Positions 9,901 to 20,935 of a stretch of 64,000 bases of DNA are shown piece after piece. The notes below the pieces were generated by a model. The model was given only the letters and a program-made list of their open reading frames with translations, searched no databases and was not told where the DNA came from. The first letter of the stretch is position 1; each line of letters begins with the position of its first letter. This DNA is from Romanomermis culicivorax (Eukaryota > Nematoda > Enoplea > Mermithida > Mermithidae), in NCBI GenBank assembly GCA_963922205.1, contig CAWUHX010000016.1, positions 1,798,001 to 1,862,000 on the forward strand, given 5' to 3'. The position numbers were made by a program, and so were the translations under genes.

Positions 9901-11745
9901 ACGGTTGTTATTGGCATGGTTGCCCTAAATGTATGAAAAATAGATATCAATTAACAGCCGATAATAATACAAAAGCAGTTGATGCATATGAACGCACTTT
10001 TAATCGGGTTATGGAACTTCAATCACTCGGTTATAGCATAGTCGAAATGTGGGAGTGCGAACTTTTACAACAACTTCACTCAGATCCCGAAATGAAAACA
10101 TTTTTTGATACAGTCAAAATACCGGAACCTATAAATCCTCGAAAAGGTAAAATCTTGAATTGTTCTTTTTTATTTTGTCAAAAGTTTTCTTGTTTTAGCT
10201 TTCTTTGGCGGTCGCACTAATGCTGTAAAACTGTATCATAAAATTAAGTACAATGAAGATGGTACACTTGCAGAAAAGATCAATTATGTAGATGTATGCA
10301 GTTTATACCCATTTGTCAACAAATATGGGAAATACCCTACAGGTCATCCAAAAATCTTTACTGAAGATTTTGAAGAGGCCAGTTCAACGTCACAGCCTTA
10401 TGAGGGGTTAATCAAGTGTACGGTTTTACCGCCTCCCAAACTCTTACATCCTGTTTTACCGTATTGACATGGTGGTAAATTATTGTTTCCTTTATGCAAA
10501 ACTTGCACGCATGATTCACAAAAGACCACATGCGTGCATAACGACCAAGACAGAGCATTAGACGGTACATGGGTTACGATAGAATTATATAAAGCCTTAG
10601 AGAAGGGATATAAGGTATATTGTTACGGTAATGGTTCTTTTTCTATGTATATTATTTTTGTTTCAGATCCTCAAGATTTTTGAGGTTTGGCATTATGATA
10701 ATATTGAGCAATATCATCCAACCAAAAACCCCACTGGTGGTTTATTTACTCAATACGTCAATACCTTTATGAAAATGAAACTAGTAAATTTTATATTATG
10801 TAAATGTGACAGAATTTGATTGTAATTTTTATAGGAGAGTGGAGGCTATCCTGCTAAAGCTCAGACAGATGAGCAAAAACATGAATACGAAATGGAGGTC
10901 TACAATCGTGAGAATATTTCATTGGATTCTTCAAAAATTTTAAAAAATCCTGGAAAGAGGGCTTTGGCGAAATTAATGCTAAATTCTTTCTGGGGAAAAG
11001 TAACTTTGCATAGTTTTTGTATTTCATTTAATTATTTTTATGTTTTTTAGTTTGGTCAACGAAACAATATGGATAAGACTGTTATCCAGAATGCACCCAA
11101 AGAATATTTTGAGCTTGTGATGAATGTAGCCAACATTATTAAGAATGTTAGACTAATCAATGAACAATTGGTGTCAACAACATATTGTCAACATGATGAT
11201 TTTGCGGAAGTCATGGGAAATACTAACGCTGTTATTGCAGCTTATACAACGACTCAAGCTCGACTAAACTTATATTCTTACATTGAGCGATTAAAAAGTC
11301 GAGTATTGTATTTTGACACGGATAGTATTATTTACCTGTCAACAGTTGACAAACAACAATATCAGGTACCCACTGGTTGGTGTCTTGGTCAAATGACTGA
11401 CGAGTTATCTGAATATGGTTCTGGATCTTACATTACCGAATTTGTTAGTGGAGGTCCTAAAAATTACGCCTACAGGTTGTACACCGTCACGTAATCAAAG
11501 TTCGCGGTATCACTTTGTCATCAGATACTATGAAAAAAGTTAATTTTTATTCGCTTCGTCTAGTGGTTTTTGCTTTTGTAAAAAACAATGGAAAAGAAGA
11601 AGTAGATGTACATAGTCTCCGTATAGAGCGTCAGCAAGATCGTAAAGTTGTTACTCGTAAAACTTTGAAAAAATTTCGTATAGTATATGATAAACGTATT
11701 TTGAAACGTAATTTTTGTACATTTCCTTATGGTTGGACTAAATGA
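6948..11745 (+). pseudogene. POLB: Polinton protein-primed DNA polymerase B, ten introns, broken
   Basis: Inferred exons: 6948-7653, 7727-8083, 8134-8562, 8620-9093, 9158-9417, 9468-9825, 9880-10146, 10199-10614, 10667-10783, 10835-10999, 11051-11745. All ten introns are 50-73 nt with GT..AG ends and compatible phases. The acidic N-terminus is followed by a Cys/His-rich region (8200-8560) and then exonuclease motifs: YDFET near 8769, NSRGFD near 9013 and YCRSDV near 9499. Polymerase motifs are DVCSLYP near 10289, NSFWGK ending at the 10999 donor, and YFDTDS near 11310. The coding frame is interrupted by TGA at 7434-7436, TGA at 10465-10467 and a frame change at about 11475-11490. The enzyme family replicates linear elements from a protein primer; this copy should be inactive unless the breaks are sequencing errors. 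Confidence 0.88.
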
Positions 11746-11814
11746 TTTTTACAATAAAAAAGAATGTTGCATCGAATTAAAAATTTTTCTTTTTGATATG
11801 TAAAGATTTTTTCT
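11746..11814. other. 3' flank of the polymerase
   Basis: AT-rich DNA with no gene. AATAAAA just after the stop codon (about 11752) could serve as a polyadenylation signal. Confidence 0.3.
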
Positions 11815-12870
11815 TTTCTTTCTACATGCTTTTTACGACTATTTTGTTTTGATCATTTTTTATAAAAGACCTTCTTGGTCAATTTTGGCAGTCGATCAAA
11901 ATTTATACGTATGCACCCGTAAGGATAATGTTTCATCGCGTATTGACTTTCCCGAGATTTTTCTCATTAAACAGACCATTACTGACCAATTTGACCATTT
12001 GAGATTGACTTGAACGATCATTCAGGAATGGGGCCTCCGAGCATATTAACACCTGCAGGTGGCGCCCTTTTGTCAAAGGGGGTCCAGGGGCACAAATTTT
12101 TGAAAGGCTTCTTCTGCCCACGGGAGAAGCCATTTTTACACACGATCGCTTTTTATTTCTTTTCATATTTTGCTCATTTCATTTTTTCCTTTTTCATCTA
12201 CAGTAACACATCTATTACCCTAATTCCTCTATTACCATAATAGAAAAATTTACGTAATTCTACTATTATGATAATTCCCAAATTTGTATCCTTTACCGTA
12301 CGTCAACTCTCCAAATTTTCTACATGCTTTTTACGACCAGCTCATTATTGTCCTTTTCTATAAAAGACCTTATTTGTCTACATGTTTTTTTATGGCCAGC
12401 TCGCTCTGGTCATTTTTATAAAAGACCTTCTTGGTCATTTGTGGCAGAACATCAAACTTTATACGCATGCACGTGTAAGGATAATGTTTCATCGCATATT
12501 GACTCTCTCGAGAATTTACTCATTAAACAGACCATTACTGACCAGATTGACCGTTCTGACATTTGTTGACTTGAACGATCGTTCAGAAAATGGGACCTCC
12601 GAAATATATTTACACCTGCAGGTGGCACCCTTTTGACAAAAGGGGTCCGGGGTGCAAATTTTTGAGGGCTTCCTCTTCCCAGAGGGGAAGCCGTTTTTAC
12701 ACACCATCTCTTTTTATTTCTTTTCAATTTTTTGTTCATTTTAGTTTTCCTTTTTGGGTTCATCATTGATTTTCCTTTTCCACCCACAGTAACACATTTA
12801 TTACCATAATCGAAAAATTACCGTAATTCTACTATTACGGTAACTCAAGAACATGCATTCTTAACCGTAT
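11815..12870. repeat. tandem pair of ~0.5-kb repeats
   Basis: Two direct copies, about 11815-12310 and 12316-12865, share a long series of blocks: TCTACATGCTTTTTACGAC, TAAAAGACCTTCTTGGTC, GGATAATGTTTCATCGC, CATTAAACAGACCATTACTG and CACCTGCAGGTGGC. They also share a GC-rich hairpin-like stretch (GGCTTC..GAAGCC) and a final TTCTACTATTA palindromic segment. The second copy carries an extra partial head at 12373-12440. No coding potential is seen. The position just beyond the polymerase suggests Polinton subterminal repeats. Confidence 0.7.
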
Positions 12871-13060
12871 GACCTATAAATCGACCGTATATGTTTACTG
12901 TACGACCTATAAATCGACGAAGAAATTGACCGCATATGTTTACTGTACGACCTGTAAATCGGCCAAAAGCCGATCGTATATGTTTACTGTACGACCTATA
13001 AATCGGCCAAAAATGGCAAATTATAGGTCGTACACAAAAGATAGGGTATCCTTAAGCGTA
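12866..13060. repeat. short tandem repeats around TACGACCTATAAATCG
   Basis: Four direct copies of a 40-50-bp unit contain ATATGTTTACTGTACGACC and TATAAATCG(A/G)CC at about 12866, 12886, 12932 and 12974. They are followed by inverted copies of TATAGGTCGTAC at 13023 and 13060. The mix of direct and inverted words gives hairpin potential. This is probably part of the same terminal region. Confidence 0.65.
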
Positions 13061-13533
13061 CGACCTATACGGGCCGGCCTTACCACTGCAGAGTGTATAT
13101 TTCTTGGAGTGATCGACAAGTTTGAACGTTTTGCATGTTAAAATCACGTGATCGATTGTTTTACTGTATCTTTCGGTCAATATCATGCTCCCATATGAGC
13201 CATTCGGGAACTACAGTAAGTCATGTAGCACAATGTTCGCATAGATCAAATTTGAAACCTGCAATTATGAAATGAAAATAATCATATGTGGCATTGAGTT
13301 ATATATGAAATTGATGAGGGGTTAAAAATTCCTCGGGTCCTAGTTCGTGAGTCGGAAGAGAATAGAGATATCGGCAGGAGAGATAGCCAGGGATCATCCT
13401 TAATGCAGGAGTTTCCTACACCCATGCTTACCCAAAAGTGACTGAACTTAACGTACTTGAACCCCACAATTGAATAATCCAAATTAGCAAACCTTGGGTT
13501 TCCTAATTTGAATCCCCAAAGCTTAATTGAAAA
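13061..13533. other. flank between Polinton repeats and DIRS element
   Basis: No gene is recognised. The minus strand has a 66-codon open stretch (13282-13482) without known motifs. The boundary of the Polinton should fall here or just before. Confidence 0.35.
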
Positions 13534-13685
13534 ACTAGGCCTTCTTCAAGGTCGAAGTGAAATCATTATTCTTCTTTAATGCCAAGACTTAACTAAATGC
13601 ACGTTCATCCCCATTAGCTGGATACTAAGCTCCACCCACTACCGTAGCTGTTAGCTAGAAAAAACGCCTCTTTCTCATTGTTCAT
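13534..13685. repeat. DIRS left inverted terminal repeat with outer extension
   Basis: Bases 13571-13685 are the reverse complement, with few mismatches, of 18237-18354. Shared words include AACTAAATGCACGTTCATCC and AGCTAGAAAAAACGCCTC. The outer part 13534-13570 is absent from the right repeat but is matched by the internal complementary region. Confidence 0.85.
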
Positions 13686-13997
13686 GAGTAGAGAACGATG
13701 TTACTTTAGCATATGATAATAGGGTACAGTATAAAAGTAAAATGATGATCAACACAAAAAGAAAGAAACAAAGTCCTAAAAGCTACAATGTGTAAGTAAT
13801 GAAAGCGAAGAAAATGCACTTGTACACGTAAAACATGTTACACAAGTACTGATTAAAATCCGTTTACAAAATTAAACGGGCGTTTTCGCTTATTGATGTT
13901 GAAATGATCGGTGATTGTAAGCAAAACCACGACCCGGGCGACGATTATTGCCTCGAATTCTTAAAAAAGAATTTGGTGTGGGTGGGCGAGGTGGGCC

Positions 13998-14103
13998 TAG
14001 TTAAGTCTCGGCATTAAAGAAGAATAATGATTTCACTTCGGCCTTGAAGAAGGCCTAGCAAAATCTTATATTCTTCTTTCATGCCTCGACTTAACTAAAT
14101 GCA
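13998..14103. repeat. DIRS internal complementary region
   Basis: Bases 13998-14058 are complementary to the left outer edge 13534-13597 at nearly every position. Bases 14070-14103 are complementary to the right outer edge near 18315-18350. The two halves meet at about 14059, as expected for a splint that joins the two ends of the cDNA. Confidence 0.85.
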
Positions 14104-15232
14104 CCTGTTTAAAGCTTACGTTTTTATCAAAAACTAATTCTGTTAAGTTAGGATTTTCTATTTCTCTCTGATAAAAACGTTTGAAAGAAAGTGATTTTTG
14201 ACTCCAATTCGCATGGTTCAAGAGAAAATTTAAGGGGCATCCAGACACCATTGCTTTGGAGGCTGAAGCCGAACGAGTAGAGTGTGTGGTATAGGTTTTA
14301 GTGTCAATCCCAGACATGGAGAGAACAGTTTTGATCCAGCGGGAGATTGTGGTCGTAGAAACACTTTTGTACGGACGCACAAAGGAAAGAAAGCATTTGT
14401 TATCCTTGCTTCTGTCATTTACTGTGAGAAGAATATATTTTTGAAGAAAGTAATACGGACAGATGGCTGTGTCAGAGAATTTATCAATCCGAAAATTGAT
14501 TGGCGGACCAGAGCCTCGAGTTTTGGTCATGCCAGGAATGGTGACAGAGACAAAGTTTTCATGAAATTGGATATAATTAATGTCTAATTTTTGTATTTCT
14601 GAAGCTCTTTTGGGGCAGCTCAATGCTAAAAGCGTTACAGTCTTAAGTATCAACATTTTACGACTGGTTTTTGCTTGTCCTTCAAGTTCAACCTTTCTGA
14701 GGAAATCAAGGACTAAGGTTACATCCCAAGTTTTTGAATATTTTGGTTGAGGAGGGATCACGTGGAAAAGTCCTTTCATAAAACGTGAAATTTGTCCATT
14801 CCCGGAAAGGTCCAGGCCTAATTTGAGGAGGAAGACTACAATTGCTGATTTTGAAGCAGAAATGGTGCGAAATTTGAAGTTATTTTTGTACAAGGTCATT
14901 AGGTAATCAATTAATTGAGAGGGAGATATTCGTAAAGGATTAATCTGGTGTTCAGTACACCAGCTACACCATTTTTTAATGGCCGAGTTGTTATGCTTTT
15001 GGGTTCCAACGGACCAAGACTGAAGCATGATCGAGGTTGCTTCTGTAGAAATTCCTCGGCCTGCCCAGAATTTCCTGAGATTTTCCATGCTGACAGAGTC
15101 AGAGATTTGTTCAACACCAATGGGTGTAGTTGTTTCATGTTGTTCTCTATTATATCGTTCCAATGAGGTAGGAGGAGAAGTCGGCTTACTGCCAAGGACA
15201 ACAGAAGGGGCCACCATGGTTGCTGCGGCCAA
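14066..15232 (-). CDS. YR: DIRS tyrosine recombinase
   Basis: The 388-residue protein carries the tyrosine recombinase catalytic set: Arg209 (SCPKRASEIQ), His317-x-x-Arg320 (THSTRSAS), His340 (LNHANW) and Tyr354 (KRFYQRE). The N-terminal half has the SAM-like core-binding layout (residues about 75-160). It would integrate the circular DIRS cDNA by site-specific recombination without target duplication. The ORF overlaps the end of the RT/RNase H frame by about 320 nt in a different frame, as in DIRS1. The frame is intact and no catalytic residue is missing, so it may be active. Confidence 0.88.
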   Translation of the reverse strand: MAAATMVAPSVVLGSKPTSPPTSLERYNREQHETTTPIGVEQISDSVSMENLRKFWAGRGISTEATSIMLQSWSVGTQKHNNSAIKKWCSWCTEHQINPLRISPSQLIDYLMTLYKNNFKFRTISASKSAIVVFLLKLGLDLSGNGQISRFMKGLFHVIPPQPKYSKTWDVTLVLDFLRKVELEGQAKTSRKMLILKTVTLLALSCPKRASEIQKLDINYIQFHENFVSVTIPGMTKTRGSGPPINFRIDKFSDTAICPYYFLQKYILLTVNDRSKDNKCFLSFVRPYKSVSTTTISRWIKTVLSMSGIDTKTYTTHSTRSASASKAMVSGCPLNFLLNHANWSQKSLSFKRFYQREIENPNLTELVFDKNVSFKQVHLVKSRHERRI

Positions 15233-16987
15233 ACTGGAACAATAATAACTAAATGAGCTGCTTCAAGTTTTACTTTGTGCAAAGTGCGACCAATGAGGCA
15301 GAAAGGTGGAAAAGCATAAGAGTTCCATGCATGCCAACTCACGCTGAATGCATCCACAGCAAAGGCATCTGGATCAGGTTTCCAAGACACACAGGTTGAA
15401 AGCTGAGTGTTGTGACGATTGGCAAACAAATCAATATTAGAAATACCGAATTTCTTTTGAATCATAGAAAAAATGGTTGGTATTAATTTCCAGTCACTGG
15501 TGTCTGAAAAGTGACGTGAAGACCAATCTGCTTCTAAATTTTTCTTTCCTGGTACATGAGTGGCTCGAATAAAAATTTGATGATCTAGACACCAAGACCA
15601 AATCTTAATTGCCAGATCACATAAGAACTTATTTTTTGTACCACCCAATTTATTGATGTCGGTGATGGCTGTAGAGTTGTCTATCATGAGAGAGACAGAA
15701 GTATTTTTGAGGTTGTGCGAAAAAATTTTTAGAGCGAAGAAGGCGGCCAAAAGTTCTTTGCAGTTAATATGCAAATTTTTTTCATCTTTCATCCAACAGC
15801 CCCCCATGCCTTTTCCGTCACAGAAGGCACCCCAGCCATCATTTGATGCATCTGAAAAAATTTTTTGGGTGGTCTTGGGTGGTAAAATGCGTCGACCATT
15901 CCAAAATCTCAATTGTTTAAGCCAGGTATCAAGTTCCTTTCTGGCTTCCAACGATAGTGAAATCGAGCTATCGTAGTTTTTATGTTTGTGTAGACCCTTG
16001 ATGAGGCAGCCTTGCAAAGCACGAGTAAAAAGGTTAGCATGCAACAAGGCTTGCGATACTGACACGAATTTTCCAAGGATACGGGCTAGGTCCAACAATT
16101 TAACATATTTTTGTTTATGCAAACGAAAGCAGATATCCAGAATTTCTTCGACTTTTTCTGTCGGAATTTTCAAAAGGAGATTTTGAGAGTCGATTTCCAG
16201 CCCGAGAAAAATGATACTCCTTGAAGGTTTTAGAACAGATTTTTCCATATTTATAATAAAACCAAGATTAGTTAATAAATTTGTTATGAGGTTCAGATCA
16301 TCTTCCACCTTCTCTATTGAGGCATTCATGACTAAGATATCGTCCAAATACAGAATTAGGTGCAAGCCTTGCTGGCGTAGAAAAGCCAAGGCAGGTTTTA
16401 ATAATTTAGTAAACACTCGAGGAGCTGAACAAAGGCCAAAGGGCATGCATGTGAATTGATAAGAAATGTTATCCCATTGGAAACACAAAAATTTTCTGTC
16501 AACTTGATGGACAGGGACTGAAATAAGCATCTTTTAGATCAATTTTTGCAATAAAGTCGTTACGATTGAGGATATCCTTTAGCATAAAGATTCCTTCCAT
16601 TTTAAAATGCTCATAGTTTATGAAGGAATTTAATGGTCGAAGATTGATAACTGGCCGCATTTGGCCATTTTTCTTGGGCACCAGAAACAATCTTGAAAAC
16701 CACAAATCGTCTCTATACTTTTCATCAATTTTGCGTATAGCATCTTTCTTTAACAAGGAAGAAATTTCTTCAGAAACTAGTGATTTAAGATTAGAAGAGA
16801 ACAAAATTGGTTTGGGTTTTTTGATTTGTCTTGGAGGCTTTCTGGCCCAATCTAGTCTTAGTCCCTTCACTGTGTTCAGGATCCATTGATCTGAAGTTAG
16901 TTTTGCCCAGTTAGAAAAGAAATGTTGAATCCGGCCAGCAGTAATTTCTGTTAGTTGTGCAGTTTGCACACAAACACACTGAGACAC
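14911..16987 (-). pseudogene. RT: DIRS reverse transcriptase/RNase H with one frameshift
   Basis: The upstream frame (16987 to 16499) has RT fingers motifs (FLVPKKNGQMRPVINLRPLN and KIDLKDAYF). The downstream frame (16530 to 14911) continues with SVPVHQVDRKFLCFQW, FGLCSAPRVFTKLL and the catalytic YLDD at 16339-16350. RNase H follows (FSDASNDGWGAF, CKELLAAFFAL, RATHVPGKKNLEADWSS). The two frames meet at about 16511-16530, where a single-base indel in a T/C-rich run explains the break. All catalytic motifs are otherwise kept. A programmed frameshift inside the RT domain is unlikely for this family. Confidence 0.85.
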
Positions 16988-17026
16988 ATACTTGGTCTTG
17001 TTAGATGACCAATTTTTGTCATTTCT

Positions 17027-18199
17027 TCAATTAGCCATTTCCAGGCATTGGAAAGTTGACGAATTTGGGTAATGCCCTCGTGAAAAGCCAAGACCCGTCG
17101 ATGAAGTGGTCGAAGAAGCTAATCTTCTGAAAGCATCGTGCAGCCCGTTTTTCTGCCCGCTGTCCTTTAGGTTGTTGCACAACGATTTCCCGAAAAGTGG
17201 AGGAGGACAAAGCATGGTTTTAGCATCCATCTTCTGACTGTTGGCCTCCTTGGTAGGGATTGGACTGCTCGAAATCCCTGGGAGCAGGTGGGATTTGATG
17301 CCCAAACCTCGCAGAATTTCGTAACGACGATTGTAGGTAATATCCTGTAGGATATAGCCGAGGTGATGTAAACTGTGTTTAACAGCATTCATCATGAAAT
17401 TAGGGTCAAAGGACCCACGTTCCTTCTCATTCAAAACTGTGACGAGAGGGAAGGCGCACTCTAGGATTGATTGGTGAAAAATTCGACGATGGTCGTCTTT
17501 TTTGATCAGCCATTTTTTGTCTCTTTCGATGTAGGACTTGATGTCCTCATCCAGTATCGGTGCTAAGGCCGCCGGACAATTAGGAATCGGTATATTATTG
17601 TAGCGACTAGCTCGACCTTTGGATGTTTCAAAATGGCCCCGCAACTCGAAGTTGGTAATCGACTGAGTTTCTGTCAGAAGAATGAGACGTTTTCGATCCG
17701 GCGCAATATCCTCCAAAAAAATAGGAATTTCAGCTTGTAAAGCTGCTGACGAGGAGTCGATGATATGATCTGGCTCCGTTTCCATGGGTTGATCCTCTAA
17801 ATGATCCTCACCATCAAAGGATGGGGCTTTATCAATTTTGGAGGCTGTTTCGGCTCGCGCCCCGCGATTTTCATCAGTCAAAGACTTGGGTGGTGCCTCA
17901 ATGGAGGATGTTGTGACCTGAGGTTCCAAGTAACACTTTTTTGTCAAAGGAATGGGTGATCTCGATCTACTTTTCGAATTCGAAGGCGAAGACGACGAGG
18001 AAGAAGATGATGATGTATGACGCGATTTTCGGCCAAAATTACTGTTGCTGCGCTGACTAGGACGATGGCGGCTATCCGAATTTCTGGAATGTCCAGTTGA
18101 AGTACGACGAGATGACCGATTAGAGGCACAACGTTTGCTAGAGCGAAGAGAACTAACAGAACGTATGGAGGCTCTATTACAAACCATAGGCGAAGGCAT
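17027..18199 (-). CDS. gag: DIRS gag-like protein
   Basis: The 390-residue ORF starts at ATG 18199, just inside the right terminal repeat. The N-terminal 85 residues are Arg/Ser-rich with a run of nine serines and SRSRS motifs. The middle is acidic, and residues 190-330 form a helical region ([34 protein letters not shown]) like the putative capsid part of other DIRS gag proteins. It has no zinc knuckle. It lies immediately upstream of the RT frame. The assignment rests on position and composition. Confidence 0.7.
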   Translation of the reverse strand: MPSPMVCNRASIRSVSSLRSSKRCASNRSSRRTSTGHSRNSDSRHRPSQRSNSNFGRKSRHTSSSSSSSSSPSNSKSRSRSPIPLTKKCYLEPQVTTSSIEAPPKSLTDENRGARAETASKIDKAPSFDGEDHLEDQPMETEPDHIIDSSSAALQAEIPIFLEDIAPDRKRLILLTETQSITNFELRGHFETSKGRASRYNNIPIPNCPAALAPILDEDIKSYIERDKKWLIKKDDHRRIFHQSILECAFPLVTVLNEKERGSFDPNFMMNAVKHSLHHLGYILQDITYNRRYEILRGLGIKSHLLPGISSSPIPTKEANSQKMDAKTMLCPPPLFGKSLCNNLKDSGQKNGLHDAFRRLASSTTSSTGLGFSRGHYPNSSTFQCLEMAN

Positions 18200-18236
18200 C
18201 TTGACTCAAAGTGAAAAGCTAACAGCGTGAGCTCGA

Positions 18237-18355
18237 ATGAACAATGAGAAAGAGGCGTTTTTTCTAGCTAACAGCTACCGTAGTGGGTGGAGCTTAGTAT
18301 CGAGCTAATGGGGATGAACGTGCATTTAGTTAAGTCGAGGCATTAAAGAAGAAGA
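18237..18355. repeat. DIRS right inverted terminal repeat
   Basis: Inverted match to 13571-13685. It differs mainly at single bases and ends near GAAGAAGAGG, where similarity to the internal complementary region stops. Confidence 0.8.
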
Positions 18356-18502
18356 GGAGACGTTTCTCCTATATAATTTTACCTAATAAAAACAACACAC
18401 ACTTATAAAACCAAGATGGCGACCAGTACAGCACGAATACAAAAAGGGGGCGGAGCTATACAAGGTTTCGCCCATGCTGGGGAAGCAACAAGGAGGCGCA
18501 CA
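18356..18502. other. flank right of DIRS element
   Basis: Short AT- to GC-mixed sequence with no recognised feature. Confidence 0.3.
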
Positions 18503-19328
18503 CAGTTTTTTTGCACACAGCAACCAAATTTCGGGCTGTGCAACCCAATTTTTCCTGCCAGGTTGCACAGCGCAACTTGAGGCCTGACTGCTCTTTTGAT
18601 TAGTTTATAGGGTTTTTGTCCGAAGATGCATTTTTATGCATTCTAAAATGGAAAAAAGTGAAAACCATTTATAATTTTTCATATTATTCTAATGTGGGGT
18701 TAGAAAAGGTCATTCTGGTTAGTGCTAATAGGTTCTAATTATCAACATATTATGGATAAATGTTTGATCCTGCATTGTTTTTTGACGAAGTTGATAAAAC
18801 CAACATTTTTCTCGATAATTTTCCCAAAATTTTTTGCGATCTTCACAAAAATTTTGAATTTTGACTTTTATGTGATTAAAACATTTTGAGTGCAAGACAA
18901 TGCTAGAAATTTTTGCCCCTTGAAAGTTGCTTGCCTAGTTATTGAAATTCAGTTTGTCTGACTTTAAATTTATTAAATTCACGGAGAAATCAAACCTCCT
19001 GTCCAGGAAATTAGAGGTGAAAAGATTCATTTTCCAGTGTTCTAGAATATTGAAATCCAGAAAAAATTTTCGGCGCTAAGTGCTGAACACACTACTCTAG
19101 TCTAGTCATGATAATATTTTTGTATTCTCTCCAAAACTCTGTAAATTGGGTTTTAAATGTCTAAAAGTGATGCGGATCAAATGAAATACAAGAAAACTAG
19201 TTTGCGATAGTTTTTCAGATAAAATTAAGCAAATTTATCGATTTTTCAGTGAGCAACCAAAAATTTATCTGTGCAACCCAATTTTTTCCTCAAGTTGCAC
19301 ATTGCAACCTGGCCTGTGCAAAAAAACC
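18503..19328. mobile_element. hAT-like non-autonomous element, family A, copy 1
   Basis: It starts CAGTTTTTTTGCACACAG and ends with the complement TGTGCAAAAAAAC, with subterminal GTTGCACA/TGTGCAAC words at both ends. About 0.83 kb, with no coding capacity. Other copies or pieces lie at 25988-26060, 29553-29960, 31480-31772 and 32130-32792. Target duplication is not clear for this copy. Confidence 0.7.
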
Positions 19329-19823
19329 TTTTTGTGTCTATTTCTGTACTTAACAAATGACTTTAGCAAACAAAGTTGGCATCCTTCCATAGATCTTTTC
19401 TTACATCTCTACAGGAATGCATGCACACTGGCTTCTTCGCCTAAGAAAGGCCAGCATCAGCTATTTTTGGCCTCCATCTCCACCTTCTCCTGCAAGAAGT
19501 GTCAATAATTACTGTACTCACTGCCTCCTACCCTGCTCAGGAGCGACTAACACTCCTACTCGCGCTTGCAAAAATACCAAGTTTGTTCCACAAAACTCGT
19601 ATTTCAATACTACAGATTTTGGATCAAGTTGAAGTGCCTTATACCATCATTCTCTTTATTATATATATTAATGAATAATTTATTTGGATATTGTTTCGGT
19701 AAGTCTTCTCCGTGAGTTACAGAATCAGGTAGGGCCCCAACTCCTTCTCTCTCCTTCACCAGCGTTAGTTTACACCTTCAGTCTCCTTTCAGGTTTCTCT
19801 TTCCAGAGACTTCCCATTAGGAC
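19329..19823. other. no recognised gene
   Basis: Open stretches on the plus strand are short and lack motifs. Nothing else is seen. Confidence 0.3.
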
Positions 19824-19826
19824 TAA

Positions 19827-20195
19827 AGGCCCTGTCATACTTCACCGCACGGCGCCGCGTGGTACCGGCCGGCGCCGCGCGGCGCCAGTTGTCCTATTCA
19901 TACTAACAGGCGGCGCCGGGCGGCGCCGCGCGGTACTGTGCCGTGGCTTGTCATACTTCGCCGCACGGTACCGTGCGGCGCCGTACGGCGCCGCTTTTTT
20001 ACTTTTGGATTTTGCTCTTCTCAAAAAATGTGTATTGGTTTAGTTGAAACCTGATAGGGCGCCGCAAAAATTACAAAAACCTATTCATACTTCAAAGGCG
20101 GCAAAGCGCGGGCCGGCGCCGCTTTTTAGTATGAATGGAACAACCGGCGCCGCACGGTACCGGCCGGTGCCGCACGGTGAAGTATGACAGGGCCT
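19827..20195. mobile_element. GC-rich PIF/Harbinger-like MITE
   Basis: The element is 369 bp, flanked by TAA at 19824-19826 and 20196-20198. The terminal inverted repeats begin AGGCCCTGTCATACTTCACC and extend some 50 bp. The interior is strikingly GC-rich in an AT-rich genome, built from GGCGCCG and GGTACCG words in both orientations. The 3-bp TAA duplication and the AGGCCC ends fit PIF/Harbinger. A second element with AGGCCC ends of 367 bp is at 55623-55989. Confidence 0.75.
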
Positions 20196-20198
20196 TAA

Positions 20199-20429
20199 GG
20201 TTCAGCTCTCCACAAGGTTCTTTCCAGGACTAGGATTGCTGACCTCTCTCTCATCATCTACGGGCAGTCACTCTATGTGATAGGATCTGTTATGTACCAG
20301 GTGGAGGTAACAAGTAGCATTTCCTACCTACAGTTCCCCATTACCTGTGAGTCCCATTGCACTTTCTAGTCCTCACTCTTGAGGCTGTGCAGCCTCCCTA
20401 CTTCATCCTCAACACACCCCCTAACGTTA
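20199..20429. other. no recognised gene
   Basis: No coding or repeat signal beyond ordinary sequence. Confidence 0.3.
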
Positions 20430-20431
20430 CA

Positions 20432-20702
<271 letters not shown>

Positions 20703-20935
20703 GTTCATTATATCTAAATATGAGGCAAAATAGTTTAAATAAATTATGCGAACATATAAAATAAACGAAGCTAGACTACAGTAAATAAAGAATGTAAACA
20801 CAATAGGGGACATAGGTTAAAGATGTAACATCTAACGCATAGCCTCTGTGAATTTCATATTTGTAGAAACTTGAATTTATCCTGAAATGAGTGCAAACTA
20901 GGGGCATTAATATTGTTAAGCTGTTAATTTAACAC

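Larger units (their letters stand above)
1..13140. mobile_element. Polinton/Maverick (adintovirus-like) element, left part outside window
   Basis: The diagnostic Polinton set is present: adenain-like protease, retroviral-type integrase with chromodomain, FtsK/A32-type ATPase and protein-primed family B DNA polymerase. Genes from 79 to 6145 are on the minus strand and the polymerase from 6948 is on the plus strand, so the two blocks diverge from a 0.8-kb spacer. No hexon or penton gene is visible, so they should lie to the left of base 1 or be lost. The right edge is inferred only from the end of tandem repeats near 13.1 kb; no terminal inverted repeat could be paired because the other end is outside the window. 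Confidence 0.85.
13534..18355 (-). mobile_element. DIRS-type tyrosine-recombinase retrotransposon
   Basis: The minus strand reads gag-like ORF, RT/RNase H and tyrosine recombinase in the DIRS1 order, and the last two overlap. Inverted terminal repeats (13571-13685 and 18237-18354) flank the element. A region at 13998-14103 is complementary to the outer edges of both repeats, the hallmark internal complementary region used to close the DIRS cDNA circle. About 4.8 kb in length. No target duplication is expected for this class. Confidence 0.9.

Noticed and set aside
7434..10467. Possibility that in-frame TGA codons are recoded
   Set aside because: The integrase and ATPase of the same element end in TGA, and no recoding signal is visible.
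19842..20024. Arg/Ala-rich 60-codon frame
   Set aside because: Produced by the GGCGCCG repeats of the Harbinger-like MITE.
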